A stretch of 64,000 bases of DNA from Ananas comosus (lineage: Eukaryota; Streptophyta; Magnoliopsida; Poales; Bromeliaceae), in contig NC_033637.1 in NCBI RefSeq assembly GCF_001540865.1, positions 2,322,149-2,386,148 of the forward strand, in the 5' to 3' direction. The notes beneath the pieces were generated by a model. It was not told where the DNA came from. It did no database searches and worked only from the letters and a program-made list of their open reading frames with translations. The first letter of the stretch is position 1; every line of letters begins with the position of its first letter. Shown here piece by piece: positions 44,906 to 61,824 of this stretch. Both the position numbers and the translations under genes were made by a program.

Positions 44906-47726
44906 TTTTAAGCTATTTTTATTTAGCGGATCGGAGCTATTTTTGACTCTATGTACCAGTGCATTCGAGACCACCAATCACTTATCCTAGACGTAAGCGT
45001 GATTCTCCATCTCAAAAGTGATAGTTTTTGAAACATTATAAAAGTGATATTTTTTTTATGGATTATCTTTTTTTTTAATCTGAAACCAACTTTTTGTGAT
45101 TTTTGGAATATCAATCACTGGATGCATTGTATACACCACACCATCCGCTGTTTTGTTATTAAATAAAATTCCATCCTTATGCAATTTATAATGTTTATAA
45201 AACTTACGCATAAAAAGTATATGTATTTTTGAACCTATTTTCAACATTGGAATGATATTCTATTCTTTATGAATGATCTGGAGACTACGTAATGCATAGA
45301 TAATACATTTCAAAACTAATAAATTTTTATTTATATAATATTTAAATAAAAAATTTATACTTGTTGAGTTAAATTTTTATTCTGAGAATTTGACCACATC
45401 TCCTGCTCTATCTAGCTAGTTTGCTGGTTGGGAGGTTCACATCCAACATGGTGGACTTGATTCATAGAATAATTTCTTTCTGAGAATTGTTTTAAAACAA
45501 GAAAAATAAAAAAAAAAGAGATAAAAAGAGAGCGAGGTACACCGACGCCGTTGGTGTGACTGATCGGTTCGAACACTTATGGCATCATTCAAGGGAGTGA
45601 ATTGTTTTTTTTTCTTCCGGAACTAAAAAGTCTTTGATTTCATCTAAAACTGTAAAAATTTATTTTATTAAAAATTTTGGTAAAAAATGTTTTTTAATAT
45701 ATTCTTTTAATATTTAATTTGTAGTCGTGCAAACATTTGTATTTGCTATTTTTGATGTCTCACACATTTTAAAAATGTTTATTGACAAGAGTGCTGAACT
45801 CTCAGCTAGAATGAGCTCAATGAGTTAGAAGTGTTAGGTAAGCCGCAACTATACCCATCAAAGACTGAGTTCTGGTCATACAATAGAGCTCAATTTCACA
45901 CTTGCTTGTCCAGCGCGAAGTCATGAGTATGCGAACGCACCACTTGTGATACAGATTCGTGCCTGCAAACCGTATGGGCCTTACGAAAGTCGAGCTCTGT
46001 GATCCCGTCGAAACGCTAGCAAACTCCGGTTACAAAAACTCGACTACTTTAATCCCGACTTCGATCAAAACAAACATGCCCGGCTGGTGAGTGAATCCTT
46101 TTAGAGCCAAGGGACCACTTCGCTTCTAGTGGGATTTGAGACCTAAAGAGCAATATCCCTTTTAGTTTGGCTAAAACTATATTTGCAAGTAATTTATACA
46201 TACAAACTTATGAAACATCATAAAATTTACTTGTGATTTGAGACCTAAAAGATACAAATAATTAACAAGTTTAAGGTTGGGATTTAACAATTTATTGATT
46301 AATTTGTAAAGTATTGTAAATATTTATTGCACTGTCTATCAAAATTGCTTACTCGGTTAACAGGACCTACAGGAGACATCCATCAACAAGGTCCAAATCA
46401 TTGCTCCAGTGAGCATTAACTGGGTGAACTTTATTGATTTGAATAAAGCAGCTAAAATTTGGTGTGGTGGGTGGAATCTTTCCATACATCCATGCAGAAA
46501 TTAAATGGGCTACTTAAGATCCGGAGCCCATCTTATAAAATAATAAAAATCATGGAGTAAAGAGCATCTTAATGGGGGGAGTGCGCACCCTATTTTAATA
46601 AAATAATTAAGAAGAAGAATACAGATCATAAAAATAAGAGAAACCTCTCTCAGGGCATTATGATCAGTTTCTGGTGGTCGAAATTGATCGTGATTGTCTT
46701 GCTCAGATAAAGAAAGCACAAAGAATAAAAATTGAATTAAAATTTTTATTTTGTTAGTACATCTTTTATCTTTTGGTGTACTCAGTGCAAGTTTGATTTA
46801 GATGAAGAGATATCTTTTCCACTGTTAATTAGTTTCAACACAGCCTATAATTGAGGATATTTCACTACTTTCTTATCAAAACAAAATATGAAAATTTTTT
46901 TTGCACTAATGGAGTCATTTATGCGACACGGCAGATAGATAATTTAAAAAATATATAAAACAACGACAAAGCAAGAGAAAACATCGATGTAAAAAGTGAC
47001 GATAAGGAGTGGAATTTATTATTACCGATAAAGAAAAATAACAGCCGAAGAAAGTGAAAAAAAAAACTTGGCCCCACGCATAGGTGTGATTCGGTTCCGT
47101 TAAAACAAAAAAAAAAAAAAAAATTCAATTTGGTTCAAGTAAAGTCAGAAAAAAATATGTGAAGGACTTGACTATGTTCAGAAAAACCTACACTCAATAA
47201 TAATTAATTTGGTTCAAACAAAATAAAGAGAAAAAATTCATTCAGTTCAAGTAAAGAAAAAAAAAATGAAAAGTTTGAGCCGATTCGGAATGAAACACAC
47301 ATTCAATAATGAAAGAACCGTTGCGCCGTGACAAATATTAAGCAAATAATAATATATATAAATATAGATATATATAACGCCTACTTTTCGTTTGTGGACT
47401 TGTAAATCACACATCTGGCCTAGCGAGTAAAGTTCACTCTTTTATTAGGAAAAATATTGGGTTGTGGTAGTCCGGTCCACGTTGAACCCGGTCCACGCAA
47501 TTATTTTCCCTCTTATTTACGACGCTGCCACCAATACGGGCACTTTCGAGTTCCGAACTAAAACCCGAAACCCGTTTGCACCCTTGCTGATGCTTAAGCT
47601 GTGCGGCTGTGCCTCGCCGAATCAATCGAAGGAGCCAAACTCCCCCAATCGCAAACGAAACCCTTCTTCTTCTTCGTCGTCGTCGTCGTCCACTCTCTTA
47701 CTCCCCTCCCAACCCCCATCGTCGCC

Positions 47727-53152
<5,426 letters not shown>

Positions 53153-53918
53153 ACTGCTACCATACCATCTCTATTTTCTTATTTATCTGCAGAAATTCGG
53201 TTTCTTATCAATCATCCGTGTGTACATTCTTCCCGGCTGTAGTTGTTTGTCTATGGAACAAAATGTTAAATCACCCTTGAACGCTCAAATGTCATTTACA
53301 GCTATAAGCTATTTGTAAGCATATTGTGTTGATTTCACAAACTAAATTCGAATCATAATACTAGTTTAACTGTTTACTGTGCTATGTTAGGCGCTAAACC
53401 ACATCCTGTTTATGATGTAATGATTTTGGAGCTCGAGTTCGGGGCTTCGCTCGCCACTCATTGTACTCGTTGCTTGTTTATTTCGTTATGTCGCTACTGC
53501 GTGCTTCATAGAAATATACATGCTCACGCTCTCGCTGATGGTGCAATTTAAGTCTTGCATCTACACCCAAAATTAGCAACATAAGATCAACCAAAAAGAG
53601 CCAATTATTTAAGTCAGAAATAATAGGTTTCAGTACCAAATCCCAAGCAATGGAAACATGCCATTCTAAAAGCCAACTGTTGGAGTTAATTATCTGTAGA
53701 TACAATACTTCGTGCACACCAACAAACTCAAAGTTACACAACACTTAAAACCCCCATTAATAAAGAAAACTACAACAGGGGCTCAATACATAACCCCTTC
53801 ATTAATAGGAAGGGGGAGTGAGACGTACTCGGCCTTCATTAATAGGAAGGGGGAGTGAGACGAACTTGCGAGCAGTGAATCGATTTCTGATTACATTATG
53901 AGCAACTTAATTATTATG
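53153..53918. other. Convergent 3' regions of CNOT11 and the response regulator
   Basis: The 3' UTR of CNOT11 runs to roughly 53500. The remainder lies 3' of the minus-strand response regulator. It holds a 30-bp direct repeat (CCTTCATTAATAGGAAGGGG...) at 53796-53825 and 53833-53862. I see nothing else. Confidence 0.5.
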
Positions 53919-55941
53919 TCATACGGCCGGCGTATCGCAAGATCGTAAAGGTAACCAGGCTACTGCAACCCCAGCGAGACGAGGTCTCCTCTCCGTGCCA
54001 CTTTTCTCGGCCATGCGGTCCATCGGCATCTTTCTCTTTGAAGGTGCATTCTTCGGTGCGAGGGGCGTCTTCAGTGCGAGGGGCGTCGACGTAACGGAGT
54101 CTCTCAACCGCTGGACGTCTGTCGATTGAAGAGGCTTCAGGAAGAAGTCTGCAGCTCCAACTGCACGGCATCTGTTACAAGATTCTAGCACGCTGGTTAA
54201 TTGAATCTGTCAAGGATCCCCAACTCTATTCAGGAAGAGTATCGCGTTAGTCGGAAAAAATTCACAAATTCATTCTTTTGGGCTCAAAATTCGACATGAA
54301 TCGATAAAACAAGTAAGCATGGGCAAAAATCGACAATCATGCTTATTCACATGAAAAACAACATGCTTATGTTGCCAGCAAATCTTAAACCTGTCGATTC
54401 TCTGTGGCTCGTTTTCTGACGACATAATGACTACAGGGATAGGTTTTGGGCTGCTCTGCTCCTGAAATTTCCTCGAAAAGTAAAAAGATTAAGGAGGAAC
54501 ATCACTTGGTCTAAACTCTAAAGCATGAAACTTTAAAATATATCGAATACCCTGACAGCCTTGAGAAGGTCAAAGCCACTCATTTCTGGCATACAATAGT
54601 CAGTGAGGATAACGTCGATCTTCTGCTCCTGCACATTTTATTCATCAAATCAGCGAGCAATATAATCAATCTAATTTAAATAACACCTAAGCCAATGATG
54701 CTCCAGAAATTAGGTTTACAAGTAATGAGCTAACTAAATTTCATGCGAGGAACTTACAATGCAAAAACCTTAAAATTGCTTCATATTAAGGAACGTCGAC
54801 TTACATCAGCTGCGGTAGAGTCGGTCTTCGCATTATTCAGTCCAAGAACTTCCATCGCCTTCTTTCCACTGTCGACTGCAATAACTGCGCAAAAAATAAG
54901 AAAAAATTCTTGAGATTTATCTCTGGTAAAATTATGGTGCATATAAAGAAGTTGATAAAACCAGAGAAAACATTTGCAATGCAAATAATCTCTCATTGTA
55001 GCCTAATGAAAATTTGGTCTAATTGCTTTGAGAAGGTGGTTCTAGTGAGTCCCAAATTAACACCGAAATTAAAGCTTAATTCACCTATTTCCTAGCTGTA
55101 ATTAAGTTGTAAATAGAGTCTCATATTACTTTGATTTTCTACAACCTGATCACTAGTTTAGCATGTATATGTTGTCATGTGCATCACAAGGAGGTTTCAG
55201 GTTTCATATGCATAATAATATATTTTGGCCTCAATTCAACTACAAGACTACAATATTATAAATATTACTGACGTTAAAGAACCTAGATAAATGAACTACA
55301 CACTTCTATCTCCTAGTAAGTATAAAAATAACATGCATAGCAGCATAGGGGATCAAAATTAGAAAATTAAAGTGCTAAACTCAAAACACAAAACAAAATT
55401 AAACCCCAAAAGGGAAATCAAATTTAAACACCTCTCTAATTAGCACCAGGAATTCAAATTCCAAACAAACATAACATGCATGTAACCTCAAAAAAAAAAC
55501 ACGCGCAAATAATCCAAACCATTATACGGACTAGCTGAGTACTACTATCTTTCTCTCACAAAAAAACAAAAACAAAAAAAAAAAATCCAAAGCATGATAT
55601 TAAAAAGCAAAAAAAAAAAAAAAGGAAAAAAAATAAAAAGAACCAACTTTAGTGAGAATTATATATCCTTCTCCCACGCATCCAAAACACTAAAAACCAA
55701 TCAAGTAAATCAAAACACCTCAAAAAACCAAAGCAAAAAAAGAACTCGAATAATTATGATCAAAGCACTTTACAAATAATAATTCACCTTGAAACATTCC
55801 TTTCCCGCTCCGCTTAATCAACCCCTCCACCATCCTCCGATCCACAGGAGAGTCGTCCACCACCAACACCCTCAACTCCACCACCTCCCCTTCTCCTTCT
55901 CCTTCTCCTTCTCCTTCTCCCCCACCCTCCGCCTCCTCCAT
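53919..55941 (-). CDS. Type-A cytokinin response regulator
   Basis: A single receiver-domain protein that takes phosphate from histidine phosphotransfer proteins and dampens cytokinin signalling. Minus-strand exons: 55941-55788, 54884-54805, 54628-54551, 54461-54391, 54171-53919; five exons with typical ARR spacing, 211 residues. The receiver domain spans about 22-150: the acidic pair D29-D30 in VLVVDDSPVDR, the phospho-acceptor D88 in VILTDYCMPEMSG, IMSSENEPQRIDR and K140 in FFLKPLQ. The C-terminal tail of about 60 residues is basic and has no Myb-like DNA-binding domain, so it is type A, not type B. An N-terminal (Gly-Glu)n tract is encoded by a GGAGAA repeat and may vary in length. The true start is the ATG at 55941; nothing in frame upstream is an ATG. 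Confidence 0.93.
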
Positions 55942-56842
55942 CCTACACACTCTTCACTGCAAAAACCCCTTCAAAGCTCCCACCTTTTTATTTCAAGAAC
56001 AACACAACGCCCATTCGAACTAAGAGAGATAGAGAGAGAGGTGTGGGAGGTGCACAGGTGTAAAGAGAGAGGGAGAGAGAGAGAGATTGTGGGGCCCGCA
56101 CGCGTGCGGTGGGGCCCGGAAGAGGAGAGGAGAGGAGAGGTTCGTGAGAGGCGATATAACTCGCGCGCTAGATTTTGTTGTCGGGGAAAATCCCCCTCCT
56201 TTAACACCCACGGGGTTCCAGTTTCTCTGATTAAATTAACTTACCATCCAAGCCAGGGTTAAATAATAAAATTTAAAAAAAAAAAAGAAATTTCAACAAA
56301 CACCTGTTGTTACCAGTTCCCTTCATTATCAAAAAAAAAAAAAAAAATTCTAAAATGCTAGTAACGTGACGTTTTCGACTAATTAAATAAATTTTTAAAA
56401 CTTATTTATCTCATTATAATTGTAAAAATATATTTTTATTATATTTTTTAAATAAAGAGATGTGACTAGCTTGTGCAAGTGTGACACAGTAGACTTTCTC
56501 CTTTATTACTTATCTTAGTTGGTGTTGTAGTGTCTGCTATCTAATTTGTTTATTATAATTTTATTTCAAAAAATTAAAACTAAGAAGGTAATGTTTTTTT
56601 TCACATTTTAAAGTCTTAGTTTTTGTATTTTGATAGAATAGATAATTTATTTTATTTGCAAAAACGATAATTTGATGTGCCACTTATGCTATTCTATTTT
56701 AAATATTTGATTGTATTGTTGTCCATACAAATACTGTAAATTTATCAAATAGAATAAAATATTTATGCGTGCGAACAAAGATCTTAAACATCTTTTATTA
56801 TGTGTTTTCTACCTTAAGTCGTGATAAAAATATAAATTTTTA

Positions 56843-57509
56843 CAAATTTTGGAGTCAATTTATAGTTTTGTTACCATAGATTGCGAATGTGTTGCATATT
56901 TTATTGGGCTTTATTTAATTATCTCATGCGATTCACGTAGCTTGGCTACATTTTTTTAAAAAAAATAAGTAATATCAAAATTAATAAGTTTAAATATTAA
57001 ATAGAAAAATCAAAATTTAAAGGTCATACAGAGAGTTTGATTAAGAAAAGACGATAATTTACTTGCAAATATATTTTAATAATAAACTATAATTAAAGCT
57101 ATAAATTTATAAAATTTAATATTTTAAATTACCAAATTGTAAACTGCATAATGCAAATGAGGTTTTTTACCGAAAAAGAAGAAGAAGAAGAAGAAGAAGA
57201 AGAAGAATATTTAAAGCTCTCCTCTAAAAAAAGCTATCATCGAACGATATTACCCTCGAGTTAATCGGAGCCGTCCATCACGACGAGGTCACCACACCGT
57301 ATCATTCGGTGTGGCGGAGGAGTGCGGTGTAAGCATACGTGCTCTATGCGGACCCCACCACCGCACCCGAGGGTTTCACCTGTGCGCGATCCTCGAGATC
57401 TCCGGTGGGGACCACCCTCGGCGGGCCCCACTGGGGCGACGCAGCCTCTTTTGTCTCCACCCCGGAGGATCGACGTCCCCGATTCGACGACCGATGTGGG
57501 GCCCGCGAC
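56843..57509. repeat. Copy 1 of a direct duplication ending at an N
   Basis: It begins CAAATTTTGGAGTCAATTTA and ends GTGGGGCCCGCGAC directly before the N at 57510. It matches 57511-58172 with only scattered differences, mainly in a GAA microsatellite, a T run and a few single bases. Confidence 0.9.
57178..57206. repeat. (GAA)n microsatellite, length-variable between the two copies
   Basis: Copy 1 has about ten GAA units; the corresponding site in copy 2 (about 57848-57870) is shorter and has a GTA interruption. Confidence 0.85.
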
Positions 57510-57510
57510 N
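57510..57510. other. Ambiguous base / probable contig join
   Basis: A single N sits exactly between the end of copy 1 and the start of copy 2 of the duplication. Confidence 0.9.
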
Positions 57511-58172
57511 CAAATTTTGGAGTCAATTTATAGTTTTGTTACCATAGATTGCGAATGTGTTGCATATTTTATTGGGCTTTATTTAATTATCTCATGCGAT
57601 TCACGTAGCTTGGCTACATTTTTTTAAAAAAAATAAGTAATATCAAAATTAATAAGTTTAAATATTAAATAGAAAAATCAAAATTTAAAGATCATATAGA
57701 GAGTTTGATTAAGAAAAGACGATAGTTTACTTGCAAATATATTCTAATAATAAGCTAAAATTAAAGCTATAAATTTATAAAATTTAATATTTTGAATTAC
57801 AAAATTGTAAACTGCCGTATGCAAATGAGGTTTTTTTTTTACCGAAAAAGAAGAAGAAGAAGTAGAAGAATATTTAAAGCTCTCCTCTAAAAAAAGCTAA
57901 CATCAAACGATATTACCCTCGAGTTAATCGGAGCCGTCCATCACGACGAGGTCACCACACCGTCTCATTCGGTGTGGCGGAGGGGTGCGGTGTAAGCATA
58001 CGTGCTCTATGCGGACCCCACCACCGCACCCGAGGGTTTCACCTGTGCGCGATCCTCGAGATCTCCGGTGGGGACCACCCTCGGCGGGCCCCACTGGGGC
58101 GACGCAGCCTCTTTTGTCTCCACCCCGGAGGATCGACGTCCCCGATTCGACGACCGATGTGGGGCCCGCGAC
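57511..58172. repeat. Copy 2 of the direct duplication starting at an N
   Basis: It starts with the same CAAATTTTGGAGTCAATTTA immediately after the N and runs to GTGGGGCCCGCGAC. Unique GC-rich sequence continues after it. The long open frames here have no family resemblance. Confidence 0.9.
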
Positions 58173-58913
58173 GCGGGGAGGATCGTGACGTGGCATTCCG
58201 CCCTAACGCCACTGTGTGCGCGGGTGCGCCAGGTGTCCGTACGGACGGTTGTCGTATGCGGGTTGCTTCGGACCACCCGCGTTACGACGCAACTGGATGC
58301 TCGGCCGTTCGATAGCGATCGAACGGTCGCAGATCCGCACGGCGAGTCACGGTAACTCGTGCTCCGCGTAGTTCGCAGCGGATTAACCGGAGAATCTACC
58401 GCATGATAACTACTTTCCAAAATTGGAAACTGCACCGGGTCTTAGTACAATTTCGGCCGTTGGATATTTACCCACGTACGATAATAAGTGCTTCGCCAAA
58501 ATCTAGACCCAGAGAGCTTTTTCTATACGAAATTTTTAAATCAATTTAGCCAAACAAAGTATCATGTGTGTTCGATTTAACTTTAAAAATAGCTATTTCA
58601 TTTGATAAGCACAAATATAAAGAGTTTGAGAGAAACGAAATGTCGAGGTCTCTGATCGAATGATAGATGATTTTCGAAGCTCCGGCTTACAAGTTCTTCT
58701 TTTTTAGCTTGAAACTGCTGCAAAAAATTTAATGGAGAAACTGAATATAATTTGTGCTCTCCTCGCAAACTCACATAAATTATTTTCTATTGGTCAAAGA
58801 AAAGAGTGTTCAAAGTTGAAAACTCGTTTGAAGAGGCCCACAACGGTCAACGAGAACCTCGGCCCATAAGAAGCAAGGGCCTACTTGTAAGCTATTGGTA
58901 TAAAGCTTCCGCT

Positions 58914-59237
58914 AGAAAAGCCCAAGAATCCGGGGAAGATGCTTCTCTCCTCCAAGTTTTAAACCTTTTACCAGTGACTGGTTAAAAGGTTAAATAATGA
59001 GAACAAAACAAACCTAGTGTAATCTCCATTCACAATTAGGAAATTCCAAAATTTGGGTTTAATTAAAGCTATAGATTTATAACCCAATCTTTGGTGAGAA
59101 ACACATGCACCAAAATGGAGAAAAAAAAAAAGAAAAGTTGAATTTTGTTCTCATTATTTAACCTTTTAACCAGTCACTGGTAAAAGGTTTAAAACTTGGA
59201 GGAGAGAAGCATCTTCCCCGGATTCTTGGGCTTTTCT
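58914..59237. repeat. 95-bp inverted repeat ending at an N
   Basis: The left arm 58914-59008 (AGAAAAGCCCAAGAATCCGG...GAACAAAA) is the reverse complement of 59143-59237 (TTTTGTTCTC...GGGCTTTTCT). I see no mismatch by eye. The spacer is 134 bp. The right arm stops at the N at 59238. Confidence 0.9.
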
Positions 59238-59238
59238 N
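59238..59238. other. Ambiguous base / probable contig join
   Basis: A single N immediately after the right arm of the inverted repeat; the following sequence (TTGTGTACAAAAG) does not continue the match. Confidence 0.85.
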
Positions 59239-60439
59239 TTGTGTACAAAAGAAGTAAAAAAAAAAAAAAAGGAAAAAAAAAGAGGAAACCCCAATAATGC
59301 CACAAAGCCTCCTCCAAGTCAAAAGGATCTCAAAACACCATTAAAGTTGCTTTAAGATTCTGCATTGACCACCATAAAAATCTTTCCAAGCTAAGTGGGT
59401 CCTCTCATCTCCACATTAGCTTTATTTGCATCACCCCAAGCCTTTTTTCGGAACTTTTCTTATGTAGTAATGTTGCTTCCGAATCACACCACATATTATT
59501 CCTTTAAAACATAGCAGTGGATGTACCATAAAGGGTCAATCAACTCAATTCAACTGATTCCCTTGAAAAAGAGAACTCTCAAAAGAAACACAACTATTAA
59601 CTCAATATGAAGGAAATTACGAGAAACCGGAAAAAATCACAAGCCAATAACAAATAAGCGAGTTCTGCTACTAGAAGTTTCTGCTTCTGATATGAAGCTG
59701 TTAAGAGATTTTCGGCCAAAAGAACTACTGAGATTTTCGGCCAAGAGAACTATTGAAACTCAGCTCCACTCCAGCATCACCCCAACAAAAGGCTCGAAAA
59801 TGGCGTAATCATTTCTTCTGCTTTAAAGCCCTAGTGCATGACACATAAGAAACTCTCAAAAGGCGATCTCACAGGCTAATGGCATGCCGCCAATTGACTG
59901 ATAAATAAAGACGCGAAAAAGACTAGTCGACAATCTAACAAGGACGGAAATAATTGTTAGCATGTCATCCATTGTCCTTGTTCCTTGTCGATCACTAAAA
60001 CGATGACTCCTCAACAGTCGAAACCCTCCCATCAATGCCCTCTCTAAGGCATTAGCTTAGAGGCTTGTCTCGGGGGATAGGTGCTCCCTGCAAAGTCTAC
60101 ACCATCTACATACAACTCATATCACCGACGAATGAATGAATGAATGAATGAAAGCACAGCACAAAATTAGAAATCCCTAGCACTGGAATTTTTCCCCGTT
60201 AAATTTCCAAAATACTCTTGATTTGATATAAGAGATATCACAAGTAATGTTACTACTGGCGTGCAGCATCGGTTGTGTGATGTAGATGTAAATGTAAATG
60301 TAAATATAGCAGATAACTTTGAAACTAACCTTGAGAATTGTATTGTACCTCCAACTAAGAATGAGTCACATGTGTCCTTCAAGTTACTTGAATATTTTCC
60401 AATTGTTCTGGTGCATTTACAGTTATTGCCTCTGTGAGC

Positions 60440-60555
60440 AGTCACATGTGTCCTTCAGAGCAAATACACGAGTTTGAATGATCAAAGATTCTTTTGTAGT
60501 CACATGTGTCCTTCAGAGCAAATACATGAGTTTGAATGATCAGAGGTTCTTTTGT
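60440..60555 (+). repeat. Tandem duplication, two 58-bp units
   Basis: AGTCACATGTGTCCTTCAGA...TTCTTTTGT is present at 60440-60497 and 60498-60555 with few differences. A partial, diverged copy (GTCACATGTGTCCTTCAAG) lies near 60364. Confidence 0.8.
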
Positions 60556-61824
60556 CCCTTTATGAAATGGCTAGCATTAATTACAGGGACGTCTTATTTC
60601 CTAGGATTAATTTTGAGCATGACATACATTGGCATCATTAGAAGAAAGACCCACTTTACGACTTGTAAGCACTTCAATACGTGTCTCATTTACTAACCAC
60701 GGGCATATAATACAAAGTCTTTCCTACAATGCTTACACCAAAAAATTCATGTTACTGTCCAAGTAGTGCATGACGCATATTTAAAAAATCCATAGACTGA
60801 TTTGTTCACTATCTATTCGTAGAATTATGAATATACCCTAAATTTTAGCGCAAGTAATTGTAATACTTCCTATTATTCTGCACAAGCTATTGCAACATTT
60901 TGTAATTTTCTTCCTATTTAACCATGAGCAAAAAAGTTGAACCATGATCAAAGGCATAGTCTCGGTTTGATAGCTTCAGGAGAATAAACTTAGCAGACAA
61001 CAGGCGCTTTAGACAGTAGACATAAATTCATAGCAATTACCGAATATGCCTCGAGACAGATAACTGCATTTGCGCCTGCACAAGGAAGACCTTGAATAAT
61101 GGCATCAGCAATATACGAAACGAAATTGGTTGATATAGTGTGCCCAACCTGAGAGTGAACTCTTTGCTATCCGACTCGGTTTCTTCAAGGGTTTCAATGT
61201 GTTCAGCGACAATGCTGCACATTAATACAAGAGGAGGCAACAAAAATATGGTGCAAATTAGCTATTTTGGATTTCACCAGTATGGTTCATCTACAGAGAG
61301 GAAAGATACATCAAGAAGGTCAACGTACTGAATTCAAGGCTCTGGCTTTTCCATGGAGTACTCTTCACTTCTTTGAAGGAATTAGTCTAGTAAAGAAGGG
61401 CAGATGAATCACCAAGAAGGATTATCTTGAAAAAAAAACTTTTATTAAGAAACTTGTTTCTTCTCTTTTGAAAGACATCTCCTTTCTAACTAGTGCAATA
61501 AACAAAACAAAGCCATTTTGGCAGGACTATGTTTCCTCATATTAAAAAACTACAATCCTCTATGTTGTTGCACATGACATTTAATTGACGGTAACAACCT
61601 AACACACCTGTCTGATTTCACCAACTGACGCTGAAATTCGTGCACGTAAATATACATGATGTAAGGCCTCCGAGATGTACAGTGACTACGCCCCACAAAT
61701 CATCATTATACCCCGGTGGGAATCTTCCAAATAGAAAACTATGGTGAAACAACGTGAATATCCTTGCAGCATAAACAGATTTTCAGGAGTTTATAAGGGT
61801 GAGGTACTTCAGATACAATAATAC

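Larger units (their letters stand above)
43695..47726. other. Divergent intergenic region between CXE and CNOT11
   Basis: It holds the CXE promoter with a SINE (43841-43982), a TIR element (44047-44701), a dispersed repeat (44703-44905) and then 45000-47300 of AT-rich DNA without genes. Around 45780-46150 there is a moderately GC-rich stretch with no recognisable coding sequence, possibly old retroelement. Nucleotides 47300-47726 form the CNOT11 promoter and leader. Confidence 0.5.
55942..61824. other. Intergenic between the response regulator and APO3, with assembly joins
   Basis: Nucleotides 55942-56210 are the response regulator leader and promoter. 56843-58172 holds a direct duplication around an N, and 58914-59238 an inverted duplication ending at an N (see separate entries). 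A GC-rich island spans 57280-58440. Short tandem repeats lie at 60130-60150 (GAAT) and 60440-60555. The rest is AT-rich. I found no complete gene; a promoter-like stretch at 58840-58925 and exon-like pieces at 61030-61210 (minus strand) are unexplained. Confidence 0.5.

Noticed and set aside
57974..58435. 113- to 142-codon open frames in the GC-rich island
   Set aside because: Open in several frames at once, and repeated in the duplicated block without constraint; no family resemblance.
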